From the NCBI RefSeq assembly GCF_947172395.1, contig NC_069094.1:2874501-2938500 (forward strand): a stretch of 64,000 nt of DNA, in the 5' to 3' direction. The DNA comes from Bicyclus anynana (lineage: Eukaryota > Arthropoda > Insecta > Lepidoptera > Nymphalidae). Shown one piece after another: positions 1 through 12,505 of the stretch. Below the pieces are notes generated by a model. The model was not told where the DNA came from. It made no database searches and was given only the letters and a program-made list of their open reading frames with translations. Each line of letters opens with the position of its first letter. Position 1 is the stretch's first letter. Made by a program: the position numbers and the translations under genes.

Positions 1-170
1 GGTGAAGGAAAACATCGTGAAGAAATCTGCATACCTGAGAATTTTCTTAATTCTCTGCGTGTGTGAAGTCTACCAATTCGCATTGGGCCAGCGTGGTGGA
101 CTAGTGGCCTAACCCCTCTCATTCTGAGAGGAGACTCAACAGGGAGCCGAATAAGGGTTGTAATGACGAG
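1..170 (+). mobile_element. SINE family 2 tail, cut by the window edge
   Basis: Family definition: a tRNA-like head (GCCGTGATAGCCCAGTGG, box B GGTTCGAATCCGG), then AACTTTTCAGTTGTGTGCAT, CACGTGTCTCAAACGGTGAA, GGCCAGCGTGGTGGACTA, CATTCTGAGAGGAGACTCG and a GATGATGAT-type end; about 310 bp. Here only the second half is inside the window. Confidence 0.8.
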
Positions 171-637
171 GAAATATAAAAAGAAGCTATGGAAAATAGC
201 TGTAATTCAATGAAAAATTAAACTTGACTTTATAAATGTGATAAAATAATTGTAATTCAGCAGTTTTCCATTGTATAGGGAAACTATATAACAATGTGTT
301 GTCGTTCTTTTTACTTGCAACCATTGTTTGACTCTGTGAAAACTGCGTGCTACGATTCATTACATTGTAGTAGGTGTCACGTAAAATGAGCGCTAATACG
401 AGTAGTAGTACATAATAGTAGTAAATAAAAAACAAAAAAAGAATTTTCAAAATCGGTCCATTATTGACGGAATTATCGCTGGACATACATAAAAAAAAAA
501 AAAAACATACATACAGCCGAACGTAGAACCTCCTCCTTTTTGGAAGTCGGTTAAAAACTGATGCGTATTCCGTATTATTATACTATTCCCAAGTTATCAA
601 CGAGGTATTTATATCGTTATTAGATCGATGTTCGTTA

Positions 638-915
638 TTTTTTTTTATTCTCTACAAGTCAGCCCTTGACTGCAATTTCACCTGATAGTAAGTGTTGTTA
701 GGAGAAGGATGAAAATCCATACCCCTTTCGGTTTCTACACGGCATCGTACTAGAACGCTACATCGCTCGGCGGTGCATCTTTGTCGGTAGGGTGGTAACT
801 AGCCACGGCCGAAGCCAATCGAGGCAAAAAACCTCAATCGGACCAGCCGGGGATCGAACAAAGGACCTCCGTCTTGTACATCCACCGCGCTTACCACTGC
901 GCCACGGAGGCCGTC
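638..915 (-). mobile_element. SINE family 1 copy, with internal deletion
   Basis: Family definition: a tRNA-like head (GGCCTCCGTGGCGCAGTGG, box B GGTTCGATCCCCGG), a body with GGCTTCGGCCGTGGCTAGTT and CCGGTACGATGYCGTGTAG, and an A-rich tail after AACTTGTAAAGAATAAA; about 320 bp. This copy lacks part of the GATGCAGTCTAAGATGG region. Confidence 0.85.
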
Positions 916-1067
916 AACAATCGTTATTCGGGTATTTCAAAATTTTTCCAAAGCTGCCACTCAGATTTAATTCATTTACATAAAGTAGCATGAAGGCTTT
1001 GCTGGAAAAGCAACATAAAACCCCCAAAATCACTATCTAGGTCTAGGAAACAGATGTTCTGAATTAA

Positions 1068-1400
1068 ACAATAAATAAATAATATATTAATTCTTACATT
1101 TTATTTATTAGTCCATTTGGTTGTGTTTTTTAGAGGACACAATTTTTTTTTGGGTCACTGGAAAGCTAAAACCAAGATTTTGGGATCGCCACCCTTGCCA
1201 CACGCCCGCCATCTTGAATATAGGGGTTGGAATGGTTTTTATAAATAAATAATATATTAATTCTTACATTTTATTTATTAGTCCATTAAAAATTACATTT
1301 GGGGTTGTGTTTTTTAGAGGACACAATTTTTTTTTGGGTCACTGGAAAGCTAAAACCAAGATTTTGGGGTCGACACCCTTGCCACACGGCCGCCATCTAG
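1068..1400 (+). repeat. Direct repeat of about 160 bp
   Basis: The block AATAATATATTAATTCTTAC ... AAACCAAGATTTTGGG ... CCACACG occurs at 1077-1212 and again at 1248-1398. Confidence 0.75.
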
Positions 1401-1402
1401 GG

Positions 1403-1539
1403 ATAGTAACTAGCCACGGTCGGAGCCTCCCACCAGCTAAACCTGGACCAATTAAGAAAACCTCAATCGACCCGCCAGCGATCGAACGCAAGACCTCCGT
1501 CTTGTCCACCGCGCTCACCACTGCGCCACGGAAGCCGTC
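1403..1539 (-). mobile_element. SINE family 1, head half only
   Basis: tRNA-like head plus the GTGGCTAGTT block; the tail is missing. Confidence 0.75.
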
Positions 1540-3949
1540 AAAATGGATGTCCATCGGCTGACGATGATGGTGGTCTTTTATGACGTCATAGTTTTGCCAT
1601 TCGTGCGTAGTAGCAATAACAGTGGCAAAGTATCGTACCAACGCCGAAGCACTTTCTCGCTGAGCAACATCGAATCATTAAGTCAACAAAAATCGCATTT
1701 TAGTTAGAAACGATAAATTTTGACTATAAATCCGTGAAAGTTATGGGTTTTTTCGTGATCTATAGAAAGTTTTATTAGATCTTGTAATAAGAGCTAGTTT
1801 AACGAGGTAAGAGACCTAAGTATAAGCTAATCTACGTATTTAACGCCAGTAGAAGATAAATTGGTATGTAATTTATGTAAAACCTTTCTACGAGTATGAT
1901 AGATGCCTACAACCGTTAGTATTAATTCATAAATTTTGACACTGACGTAAAAAAAAGAGATGTAATTAGCCTGACGTGTTTGTGTTGTTATTTGTCTATC
2001 TGTGGCATCGTAGCTTCTAAATGAATATACCGATTATGTTGCGGTTTTTTTGTTTGTTTGTCTTTAATTAAATGTAACTAAGAACTATATCGATAATACA
2101 ATAATAATAACATACATTTTTTTATATATGATATGTATGACGAAGATTCGTTTTAGAGAATGAGATAAGATGTATCGAGAAGAATCCGAAGATACGAGTA
2201 TCTTCGGATCGGCCTTTTTCTATTTTGATGGAAAAAATTTCTGACACGTTTGTCAGGTATAGAAAAATTTTAAAATTTTAATTTGTTTTTATTAATACTT
2301 TTGTTTTAACTTGCTCTTTTAGTAAAGGTTTTTTTGGAAGATAAATTAGAATAAGTAGGTACTTACGATAAAATATATATTTTAACGTAATTTCAGTAAA
2401 AATGCATCATCATAGAAACCTACCACGTCTTTAATGGAGTCTGAGGTGGTTGTAGGAAATTATATTAATTTTCATTGGTGGTTGCAGTAGTCGTAAAGAG
2501 AAACGAATATTAATTTTAGCATAATTTTGGGCTTAGCTAACTGTACTTTGCTCCAAACTTCACCTATTCTAAAAATCATCGACGACTAGAAATTTCAGTT
2601 GGTCATAAATTCAAATTTTAACCCTTGAAGTACGACTACATTTCAACATTCATATAGAGTTTGCAGAAGTACCGACGATGATGAGAATAGATTTATTTGT
2701 AAGTACATCAAACTTTAAATTGTCCAATTAATTACGTTCACGATAAAATAAACAAAAACCGTCTTACCTTAATTTTCCTTGAGTTAGTCATCCTGCTAAA
2801 CATTCGTTATTAGAAAGTCACTATCCCACAATCGCACGCACAGATTTAAAATTAAAAAAAAACAATAGATTTTGCACAGTTTATGGAATATCGATCGCGA
2901 TGTATTTCAAAATGGCGGACTTTGGCGCCAAATTCGTATTTCGAATGTGGAACTTTCTCGCGCGGCGGTGCGCGTGTGCCGAGCCTCGTTCGCTGTCACT
3001 CTCACCGGTCGTTGGATCGTTTTTTCTTTTTATTTATAGCACTCCCCGCTCTTGTTGCAATTGTGCATTATCTCATAATGCTGTTATCAAACTTTATTTG
3101 GGACATCAGCTTGGGGTGTTGACTTTGTGAGCTAGATGACCACCCAATTAATGAAAAGCTTTTTTGCAAGCTTTTACCTTCTCATGTTAGTATATAAATG
3201 TGTATGGAACAAATTTTGCAAGAATCATTAGATTAGAGTTAAATTTTAAAAAAACAAATTATAAAAAAAGTTTGTAAATGCGGATGACAAGGAGACGCAC
3301 GACGGTTTTTATGGGTTTCACCGGCTTCACCACGCTGCTTGTCTCACTCTGTATAGTCTTTACTCTGTATCGTTTGTCAAAGAGTACTGCTTGAAGTCAG
3401 GAATTTAGATGTAACCACAGAATATACACAACTCGGAGTACGTGGTATTCTCGTAACTGTCCTGTACAACCGAAAGAGCATTATGCCAACAGTTCCGGTC
3501 ATTACGAGTATTATTAATAATAGTAACAAAAAAAAATTAGGTCATAATAAAAATTAATGTATCTTTATTATCTTAGTCTTGCCAAGTCGCATAAAGCAAT
3601 TAATTAAATTCGCAGGCATAATAATATATTTCATCATAAAATTTTGAATTTTATACATATTTTACGCAATTAAGTAGGTAACTGGTAGTGAAATAATGTC
3701 GATGAGCGTGCTGGGTCGAAAGTGATAATTCAAATTGCTCTGAAAGTAAAGCTTAATGTCCAGTTTTGAAATCTGTCCGACTCTAAGTTCTTGCTTTTTT
3801 GAGCCCATCAAATAGACAGGAACGTAAAAATAAAAAAAAAATATCTAGTCTATTGGGCATCTAACCTCTCTGGCACAGAACTGTGCTCAACATGGGCCTG
3901 GGTTCGATTCCCAGAAAGCTTAAAAAAACTAAGGATCCAATTGGAGGGA

Positions 3950-4135
3950 AAATGGGATTGGGGGTCCCAAGGAGCAGGAAAGGCGACCCCGCACCGGAAA
4001 GCGCAGTGTTGGTCGATCTCTCCACTAGGTGGACTGAATACATCCAGCTGGTCCCTGTAACCGTAGGTACATACAATAGGCCTATCTTTACTTTGCCTGT
4101 GTCCAGCAGTGGACGTCCATCGTTAGAGATGGTGA
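3950..4135 (+). mobile_element. Non-LTR 3' end fragment (plus orientation)
   Basis: Contains a GGCGACCCCGCACCGGAAAG block followed by GCGCAGTGTTGGTCGATCTC and a CAGTGGACGTCCATCG end, the reverse orientation of the 29297 family. Confidence 0.55.
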
Positions 4136-4573
4136 TGAATTAGGTACCTACTGTCAATATCGATAATCCTCTATCTCGAAGTCGGTTAAATTATATTCTC
4201 AGTGATTTAAGTGAATATATCCTTTCTAATTGTGGTGATTACATCACAAAACGGAATAGTTGTCTCAGTTTCATAGTTCCAAGCTCTAGTTTTAGCGGTT
4301 TGCCGAGTGTCAATGGACGAATGAGGATAAGATAAGTAGGTACCTACTTCTTTTACCTATCTAGGTAAATTCCTACGTCTTGTTAGTCTAGTTGGTAGCT
4401 TTCGGGTCACTTTGATCTTCAGTCCTGGATCATTGGAGCTTGAGCTCTACTTCGAGCTATAAAATATTGAGCTAGCCATCGATGTAAATCGTAGCGAGTA
4501 TTTTTATTAAGTACCTACTTGAAAAAAAAATCGCCTAGCTGAGAAGTGGTGGTTCTACATCGCCACTTTGTCA

Positions 4574-4655
4574 GCAATCCATATTTGGCTCACTACTGAG
4601 TTCGAGTCTCCTCTCAGAATGAGAGGGTACCAAAGTCTACTACGCTGACCCAAAA
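4574..4655 (-). mobile_element. SINE family 2 tail fragment
   Basis: CGAGTCTCCTCTCAGAATGA and neighbouring sequence only. Confidence 0.7.
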
Positions 4656-5236
4656 GTTGGAGGTGGTTGGAGTCGGTCAATGGCCAGTATGAAACGTCTT
4701 CGATGCGGGCAGCGCTGCAAAAACGTGGGTATACTTGATCGTCAATGGCTAGCATAATATTATAGGCAGACGCTTGAGAAGTGGCATAAGCTTAAGTTGA
4801 TACCTTTAAAGAGGAAGGCGCGAACAGATGGGAATTCTTTGTATGAAAGTGTATTCATAAAAATCTATAAAAAAGGTATTTTACTTCGCGGACGAAGTCG
4901 CGGGCGTCTGCTTATACCACAGAATATAAAATAAATATTTGTTTATGTAATTCGTATTTAATCATCTACCTACTAATCTACTTTAGAAGGTCGATCACGC
5001 TCGTTAATATGTTGGGCCATGTCAAAGTATAAGTAAAAGTTGCCACCAAAATCGTCTTTTCTGGTACCCCAAAAGTTCCGGGTTCCGGTTTTCGATTCCC
5101 AACCTGGGTCAACAGAAGAACTTGTGACCTTTGAATTGTTTTAAATCTTTTGATAATTACGATGCCGTATAGAGCAAGAACTTGTGAAAGCCACAATTTC
5201 GTCGAAATTCACAATTTTTTTTCATTCTTTACAAAT

Positions 5237-5700
5237 AGGGATGATGAATAGGTTTGAATAGCGATTTTTATCATAAATTTATTAACTAAATTTTACATAA
5301 AAAACAAAGATTGACTGGATATTTGCAAAATAAATAAGATTATAAAATCTATTAAAAATCTTTTATCGTAATTAGATGAAAATTCATACAGTTTTAGCTT
5401 CCTTACATTAAATGTGATATTTTTTAATATATGAACTATTAACAAAAACGCAGTAATAACAAAGATATTAGTAATTTTGTTTAAACGCCCATACAAATCT
5501 AACGATCACGACGTCATTAGTTCGTACCATTTTGTATGGGGCGTTTCCAGGGATTCGCGGCAGCGCCGCAAATCTGACCCTTTAAATCCCTGTAGCTCCG
5601 AAAGTAATTATCGCAGATACCCTATTACTTTTACAAAATTGCTTTACTATTAGCATACTAAGAGTATTTAAATACAATTTAAAAAACTGTCATCATCCCT
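5237..5700. mobile_element. MITE with 11-bp TIRs AGGGATGATGA, intact copy
   Basis: Starts AGGGATGATGA and ends TCATCATCCCT, a perfect 11-bp inverted repeat, flanked by TA on both sides as in Tc1/mariner-type target duplication. Interior includes GGCAGCGCCGCAAATCTGAC. No coding capacity. Confidence 0.7.
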
Positions 5701-6937
5701 ATTAGCTCTTGGCTACAATGACGAAGCCTAGAGAAAAAGCTAGCTTATATATGAAATTTTCAGATCTTATAACATGAGTCTTAGCTTTAGTCACCCACCC
5801 CGATCTACTATAGAAAGGTAGCCTAGTATCTGGCGGATTCGACCCGTGATATTTCCCTATTGCTACACCGTATACGTAATAAACTATTATGTGTATCTGT
5901 AAAATTCCACAAACCTCGGATGATATTAATATGATGTGTCTACGAAAACTTCCGGATCAATGGATCATAGCTGTCTTCTCTATCTATAATAATCTTTATC
6001 TACCATCGTTGTCAGCCCAAAGGGCCAATCCTTCCTCCCTATAGGGGATGGAATTTTTAACTTGTATCCGCCTATCTGCTCTAATAATAATTGGCGGGCT
6101 CAGGTTGGTAATGTTTGACTCTATAACCATCACCATATTGTTCTTCTAGTAATTAATTTACTTATCCTTTTTAAGCGACTTCAAAAAAAGGAGGTTTCTC
6201 AATTCGATATATATTTTTTTAATTTTTAAGAATGTAAATAAAATATAAAATATAATATAAAACACTATCGAAAAGTTATGCGGGACATTTGAGTGCCCAA
6301 GCAAGCGGTGGTCAGGGTTCCAGAGTGAGGAACCTCCTCGCAATATGCACCGTCTCAAAGATACTTCTGTATCCGACCCTTGATCCTTGATCTAGTGTGG
6401 AGACCACAAGCAATGTTATGGTTTTTGGTATCTATTTTTGGTTAGTAAAGATTTATTTGTTTATTTATTATATTTATTTTTATTAACACCTGCCTATTCA
6501 AACAATAGGTATGCTAAATCTCACACTTATGAATGAAATGAAATGAAATGGAAATACTCTTTATTGTACACCATAAAGAGCTTATGTGCATGGAATTCCT
6601 GAAGACACATACCTAAGTGTGAGATTTAGCAGTAGTTAATGCTTTAAAAATGAGTTCGTTAGGTAAGCATGAAGAAACGGAAGCTAGATTCCTGAAGATT
6701 AAAGTTTCCGTTCCTACAAGCTTGCTTAATTCAATTAAGCAAGCTTGAAGAAACTTAGCTAAATTAAGAACTGACGAACTTATATAAAAGATTTGATTAG
6801 AATGGAAGAAACAGGGGAGATATGCAAGGAGTACTACGGGAATTAATAATATTACAAAGAAGTAATGTTTGTGGAATTGTAGGGGTAATCTCTGGATCTA
6901 CTAACCCGATTTTGAAAATAATTTAACCGCTACAAAG

Positions 6938-7027
6938 CCACGTTATTTGTGAGTGTCATAGGCTTTATTTTATTATCGTATTCTCACGACAACTACGAGG
7001 GTGAAACCGTAAGGCGTCGGCTAGTTA
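6938..7027 (+). mobile_element. Helitron-like 3' part
   Basis: CCACGTTATTTGTGAGTGTC and the end GGCGTCGGCTAGT. A sister fragment lies at 11701-11793. Confidence 0.55.
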
Positions 7028-7497
7028 TGTAGGTATGTATAGCGCGTACGAATAACCTGGCTCAAATAATGTTTGTACTGTGTTTTTTTGGTTGTGTTTA
7101 AAAGCCAGGTCAAGTTAATGCGCACGAGTTATAATAGAAGATGCTATTACAATATTATACGAGTAAGTGACAATACTACCAAGCACAAGTAGGTATATTT
7201 ATGGTTTCCTCGCTTTGCACAATGTACTCACCCTTTTGTAATGTTTTAATGATATGTTCTAACACGTTCGGCTTTTATGAAGTTGTTAAGAATGTGGCTG
7301 TAAGGTTGTTAACTGAGAAAGGTGCGTCAATCAAACGCCAAAGGGCGGTTCCGTAGTTTTATTTTGGTACTTAGGTATCATGTAATCCTTGGTTTAAGGT
7401 TTCACTTAAATAAATTTTGAAAATACTTTGGTCCCGTTGAGAGACGCCATCGCTGTTTCTGGGCGTTTCTAAGCATTACCTCATGTGCCTGCCGCTC

Positions 7498-7653
7498 TAG
7501 CCACGTCGATTCTCTTTCTACGATTGCTTACGCTTGGAAAACTAGAAAAATGTATGGGAATGACAGATCGATAGCAAATGTCATTTCCATACATCTTTCT
7601 AGTTTTCGAAGCGTTAGCGATCGTAGAAAGAGAATCGACGTGCCACGTGGCTA
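7498..7653. mobile_element. Long-TIR MITE family M1
   Basis: Arms start CCACGTCGATTCTCTTTCTA and pair along about 65 bp around a short centre. Other copies at 45338-45520 and 61080-61224 share GATTCTCTTTCTAC and the AATGACAGATC centre. Confidence 0.7.
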
Positions 7654-7791
7654 GGGGGGCTGGCCTTCTACTTACCTACTGAAAGGTCAGAGTGGGTTCT
7701 CATCCAACTTGCTCCCTTAACACTTAACATGTGACCAACGACAAGATAGCACAAGTTGGAATGGCCATCGAGGAGGTTTTAAAAATGTTTT

Positions 7792-8123
7792 GTTTTTTTT
7801 TTATTATTCTTTACAAATTAGCCCTTGACTACAATCTCACCTGATGGTAAGTGATGATGCAATCTAAGATGGAAGCGGGCTAACAATGGGAGATGGATAA
7901 AAATCCACAACCCTTTTGCTTTCTACACGATATCGTACCGGAACGCGTAATCGCTTGATGGTATTCATTGCCGGTAGGGTGGTAACTAGCCACGGCCGAA
8001 GCCTCCTACCAGCCAGACCTGGGCCAATTAAGAAAACCTCAATCGACCCAGCAGGGATCGTCCCAGGACCTCTGTTTTGTAAATATACGGCTGCGCCACC
8101 TAGGCTAGGCTGTCAAGGCCGTC
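7792..8123 (-). mobile_element. SINE family 1, near full length, rearranged head
   Basis: Body and tail are intact; the head is broken after the box B region (GGATCGTCCCAGGACC). Confidence 0.8.
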
Positions 8124-8792
8124 ACGGACGTGGGGTACATCTAGAGACCCCTCGTTTCTTATTAACAAAAAGAAACGGTAACACACATTGAATAATAGGA
8201 AAAAGGACGGACTCTGCATAATATTATGTATGATTAGAAAAACTCGTATTTCACACACCAATTTTCAGCGAACGCAGCGAATGTTTACCAACCGATTACA
8301 AACACGCTTAAGATAGAAACCTCCAGTGAACAAGCTGTGTAAGTATTATCTTTGTTATCACCATCTCACAATATCACTTTTAAAGTAATTGCATTTTAAT
8401 TCCATCGTCTCCAAGACCCTGCAAACATAACACATTCAATTGTGTTGATGTTGACAATTTTTAATGGAAACAGTGCGTGGCGTATGCGGAAAATTTCTTT
8501 ACAACGAAAACTATTCAAATTTAAACTTTATGGTGCAAGTAATTAAGTTACAATTCCAGTGACACTGGCCGTGTATTTCGCAATAGTGTTGTCTTGTTTC
8601 TTTGTATGCCTTTATTTTGACATAATGACTGTATTTAAGGCATTTGACGGGTAATTTTCAGGCATTTAACGTATGTTGGTGTTATGCCATTGATACAGCC
8701 TACAGTAGCTTAGTGCGGTGAAATTACCTTACAATAGGTATACACTTATGCCTTTTTGTATGCCATACCATCTGCCTTTTTATATGCCAATA

Positions 8793-9110
8793 ACTGACGC
8801 CGCACGGTTTCACCCTCGAGTGGTTCCCGTTCCCGTAAGAATACGGGGATAATATATAGCCTATATTCCTCAATAAATGGGCTATATAACAATGAAAGAA
8901 TTTTTCAAATCGGACCAGTAGTTCCTGAGATTAGCGCGTTCAATTTTGTAATCTGTACTAATATTATAAAGCTGAAGAGTTTGTTTGGTTGAACGCGCTA
9001 ATCTCAGGAACTACTGGTCCGATTTGAATTTTTTTTTTTAGTTTTAGATAGCCCATTTATCGAGAAAGGCTATAGGCTATATATTATCCCCGTATTCCTA
9101 GTATTCCTAG
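8793..9110. mobile_element. Two Helitron-like elements head to head
   Basis: Family definition: starts TCTATACTAATATTATAAAG, middle ACTACTGGTCCGATTTG, ends GAAACCGCGCGGCGTCAGCTAG; about 200 bp, no terminal inverted repeat. These features fit the non-autonomous Helitrons known from Lepidoptera. Here a minus copy (8793-8950) meets a plus copy (8951-9110) at their 5' ends, forming a large palindrome. Confidence 0.65.
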
Positions 9111-10585
9111 TATATAGATACCATCTGCCTTTTAAACTGAAAGTCCCTCAGTCTGGGAGAATAAGCCTGTGTGCAATCTGTAAATGAATCGATTCTATTG
9201 ATTAGCAACGATAACGAGTAGATTGATTAATTACACTTTCATCAAAATCGGCACAGTATTTTAGGCGCCACATGAGACATTCAAATACAATCATAAATAC
9301 AGACAGAAAGAGTCCATTCTTTAGCCTTCTCTAATATCTGGCTGGTTTTTTAAAGATCTTATTAACTTTGCATCATTAATTTTCAACACGCTCTTAAAGA
9401 CTATTTCAAAGTTCAAATTTTTGAATTTTAATATTAAGTTTTGGCTCGTCTCGAAATTCAGCTTAAAGGACATTGTACACAATATTCCTTAGGTCGGTCA
9501 TTAAAAAACTATCATCTTAAACAAAAGGCTCTTACTAAATATCCGTTTAACATTTAAATAAAGCCATTAACTAAATAATGAATCTTTTTACTTAATAAAT
9601 ACAAAAATATGACAAAAAGACAAAATCTTTTCAAGTGATACTCAAGAAAATTATTTGGTAATAACGAGTTTACGTAATTTTCTTTATCCATCCACTTATG
9701 GGTCTAACTACAAAAGTTCGTTTAACGTCGCATCGTCCAAATTTGCGACACGGTTCGCTAAAGCACTACGCATTGATTTTCATTCGGTATTCATCTACTG
9801 GCACACATTTTTAATAATTAATAAAAACCCGCGTATCAAAGCTTTGTATTAAAACAATGTCATATTATGGTAATAAATCAAGTATATTTGTTTTTTCTTT
9901 CTTCCTTATTTTATGTTTTATTGTTGTGGATAAAAGATGGCCCACCTGATCGTAAGTTGAAAACCATTGACTAAATAGAGTAAATGCAGTGCAGCCAAGC
10001 GACATATTTTGCCTGAAATTTCAACGACAACTATCCATAATTACCCACACTTTAAACACAGCTAAATATGTTGATAGAACTATAAATGATGATAGTACCT
10101 ACTTTTAAGGACGATTAATAGTAAGTATTAGACTTAAATAGTAAAATAGAGTACTTAAATGATACTGAAAAGAAAAAGGCCAAATATAGAAGCAAAAGAG
10201 AGAGGAATATCTTATCACCGTGCGGGTGCCGGGTCCATCGCATGGTAGAGAGGAAAACTCCGAGCAAAGTCCAGGACTTGTGAATAACCTTGATAATCGA
10301 TTAACACTCTCCTCCTTCGCTCGTGTTGTTCTCCCTGCCTAGCCAAATTTAACCTAGCCTTATATCCTAAAAATAAACCTATCTAAATACTACAACTTGA
10401 AATCGCAACATAACACAGTTTTGATGATTGTGAAAAGGCATCGCGCAGCGTACCTTGTAGCGACTGATTTGTGTGGTTACACCCTATGATAGCCAGTTTG
10501 CGAAAACCGCCTATTGTCCACTCGACACTACAAAACCGTTTTAGAAGTAGGTTAAATGACATAACCCACAATCAACAACAGCTAT
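9111..10585. other. No gene or clear repeat seen
   Basis: AT-rich sequence. The small ORFs (for example 9655-9852) show no domain, signal peptide or splice context. Confidence 0.55.
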
Positions 10586-11010
10586 ATGTGGAATTAATTC
10601 CTGATTAAGGAAATTTATGACATACTCTTAACAACTTACTTACTTTGAAAAAAAATACATAGGTGCTTAGTATATTTTGTAACATTTAAGCATACAAATA
10701 CTCGTTATTTCATTAACATCTCATATTCAGCTCTCTGTTGAGCACGAGTTCTCTCAGAAATGAGAGGGTTTAGGCCTTAGTCCACCACACTGGCGTTGCT
10801 ATAAGTGGAATTAATTCCTGTTTAAGGAAATTTATGACTTATTCTTAACAACATATTTTGAAAAAATTACATAGGTGCTTTGTATATTTTGTAGCATTTA
10901 AGCATACAAATACTCGTTATTTCATTAACAACTCATACTCGCTCACTGTTGAGCACGAGTTCTCTCAGAAATTAGAGGGTTTAGTCTTTAGTTTACCACG
11001 CTGGCGCTGG
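10586..11010 (+). repeat. Tandem duplication of about 217 bp
   Basis: TGGAATTAATTCCTG at 10589 recurs at 10806, and the following sequence up to the GCTGGCGCTGG/ACTGGCGTTGC block repeats with modest divergence. It includes a SINE family 2 tail. Confidence 0.75.
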
Positions 11011-11215
11011 CTCAATGCGGGTGTCAGAATTCACATACCTAGAGAATTAAGAAAATTCTCAGGTATGTAGGTTTCCTCACGATTATTCCTTCACCGCTTG
11101 AAACACGTTAAAAAGCATATAACTGACAAGTTGGAGGTGCATGCCCTGGATCGGTTTCGAACTTATGCCCTCTGAGTCGAAGGCAGAGGTGATGTCCACT
11201 AGTCTATCACGGCTC
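10932..11215 (-). mobile_element. SINE family 2, near full length
   Basis: Head (TCTATCACGGCTC) to tail. The tail part belongs to a tandem duplication with 10728-10795. Confidence 0.8.
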
Positions 11216-11446
11216 TATGTGTCATGTCATGTCATCAATGATGTCAAAATTTGTGAATTGTCCTGCTGACCTAAAATAAACAGACAGACATATATAAACA
11301 ATAAGTTTACTTGGCAAGATATTTATCTTGAATGCCTGATGATAGTTAAACTAAGTGTAAAATAACAATTGCATTAAGAATCGATTAGGAGTTAGATCAA
11401 TATGCTGCGAAAAGAAAACTTTGCACACCTTTTTAACAGATAGATT

Positions 11447-11498
11447 TTCTTAATTGGTAAAGGTCTGGCTGGTGGGAGGCTTCGGCCGTGGCTAGTTA
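11447..11498 (+). mobile_element. SINE family 1 fragment
   Basis: Only TCTGGCTGGTGGGAGGCTTC and the GGCCGTGGCTAGTTA that follows remain. Confidence 0.7.
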
Positions 11499-11700
11499 AG
11501 CTTACTTAGATGAAAGATTTTTTCTTTAACTTTTTTATTTGTTAAACCTCGGTAATGGTAAAAACATGCAAAATATCAAAACCACAAACAAACGCTCTGA
11601 ATAAAAAAATAGAAAAAAGGACTTTCCCAATAATATACTTTTTTTGATTTAATTTAATCAATTGAGATTTTGACAATTATTTTTACCTTAGAATTAAAAA

Positions 11701-11793
11701 AGCCACGTTATTTGTGAATGTCATAGGCTATATTTATCCCCGTATGCTTACGGGACGGGAACTTCGCGGTCGAAACCGCAGGGCGCCGGCTAG
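11701..11793 (+). mobile_element. Helitron-like 3' part
   Basis: CCACGTTATTTGTGAATGTC to GCGCCGGCTAGT; close relative of 6938-7027. Confidence 0.55.
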
Positions 11794-12004
11794 TAATATT
11801 ATTATAATGTAAAATTTCATAGAACATATTATAAGGTAATTTCCCTATTATTTTAGGATTGTATCTAGACATTCTTCCACCGATGACGTCAATATATCCT
11901 GTGACGTCACAGGCTTTGCGTCAATCAAACCGCTTGTACGCATTTTATGTTTTGGTCCAAAGTACACAATAGTAGTGATTAATATGTAGTTAAAGATTTA
12001 TTTA

Positions 12005-12165
12005 AAACTAGCGGTCGCCGGCGACTTCGTCCGCGTGGAATTCAGCTATTCACAAATACCACGGGAACCATGGATATTTCTGGGATGAAAAGTAGCCTAT
12101 GTGTTAATCCAGAGTTACATCTATTTCCATTCCAAATTTCAGCCAAATAGCTTAAGTTGCCGCAG
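12005..12165 (-). mobile_element. Second Helitron-like family, interrupted copy
   Basis: ACTAGCGGTCGCCGGCGACT end and GCCAAATAGCTTAAGTTGC; the SINE at 12180-12505 follows directly. Confidence 0.6.
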
Positions 12166-12179
12166 CGTTTTTTTTTTCT

Positions 12180-12505
12180 TTTTTTTTATTCTTTACAAGT
12201 TAGCCCTTGACTACAATCTCACCTAATGGTAAGTGATGATGCAGTATAAGATGGAAGCGGGCTAACTTGTTAGGAGGAGGATGAAAATCCACACCCCTTT
12301 CGGTTTCTACACGGCATCGTACCGGAACGCTAAATCGCTTGGCGGTACGTCTTTGCCGGTAGGGTGGTAACTAGCCACGGCCGAAGCCTGCCACCAGCCA
12401 GACCTGGACAAGTTAAGAAAATCTCAATCTGCCCAGCCGGGGATCGAACCCAGGACCTCCGTCTTGTAAATCCACCGCGCATACCACTGTGCCACGGAGA
12501 CCGTC
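12180..12505 (-). mobile_element. SINE family 1, full length
   Basis: Complete from poly(T) (the reversed tail) to the head CGTGGCGCAG equivalent, inserted at the broken end of a Helitron-like piece (12005-12165). Confidence 0.88.

Larger units (their letters stand above)
1541..5236. other. No gene; mostly unique AT-rich sequence
   Basis: Nothing coding is seen. The stretch holds the GC-rich patch at 2880-3020, the non-LTR piece at 3950-4135 and a SINE tail at 4574-4655. Confidence 0.6.

Noticed and set aside
187..486. 99-codon minus-strand ORF with a hydrophobic stretch
   Set aside because: AT-rich sequence giving Tyr/Leu runs; no splice context, no similarity I can recognise.
2883..3130. 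Two overlapping plus-strand ORFs (76-79 codons)
   Set aside because: They overlap in different frames in a GC-rich patch; no splice partner or known domain found.
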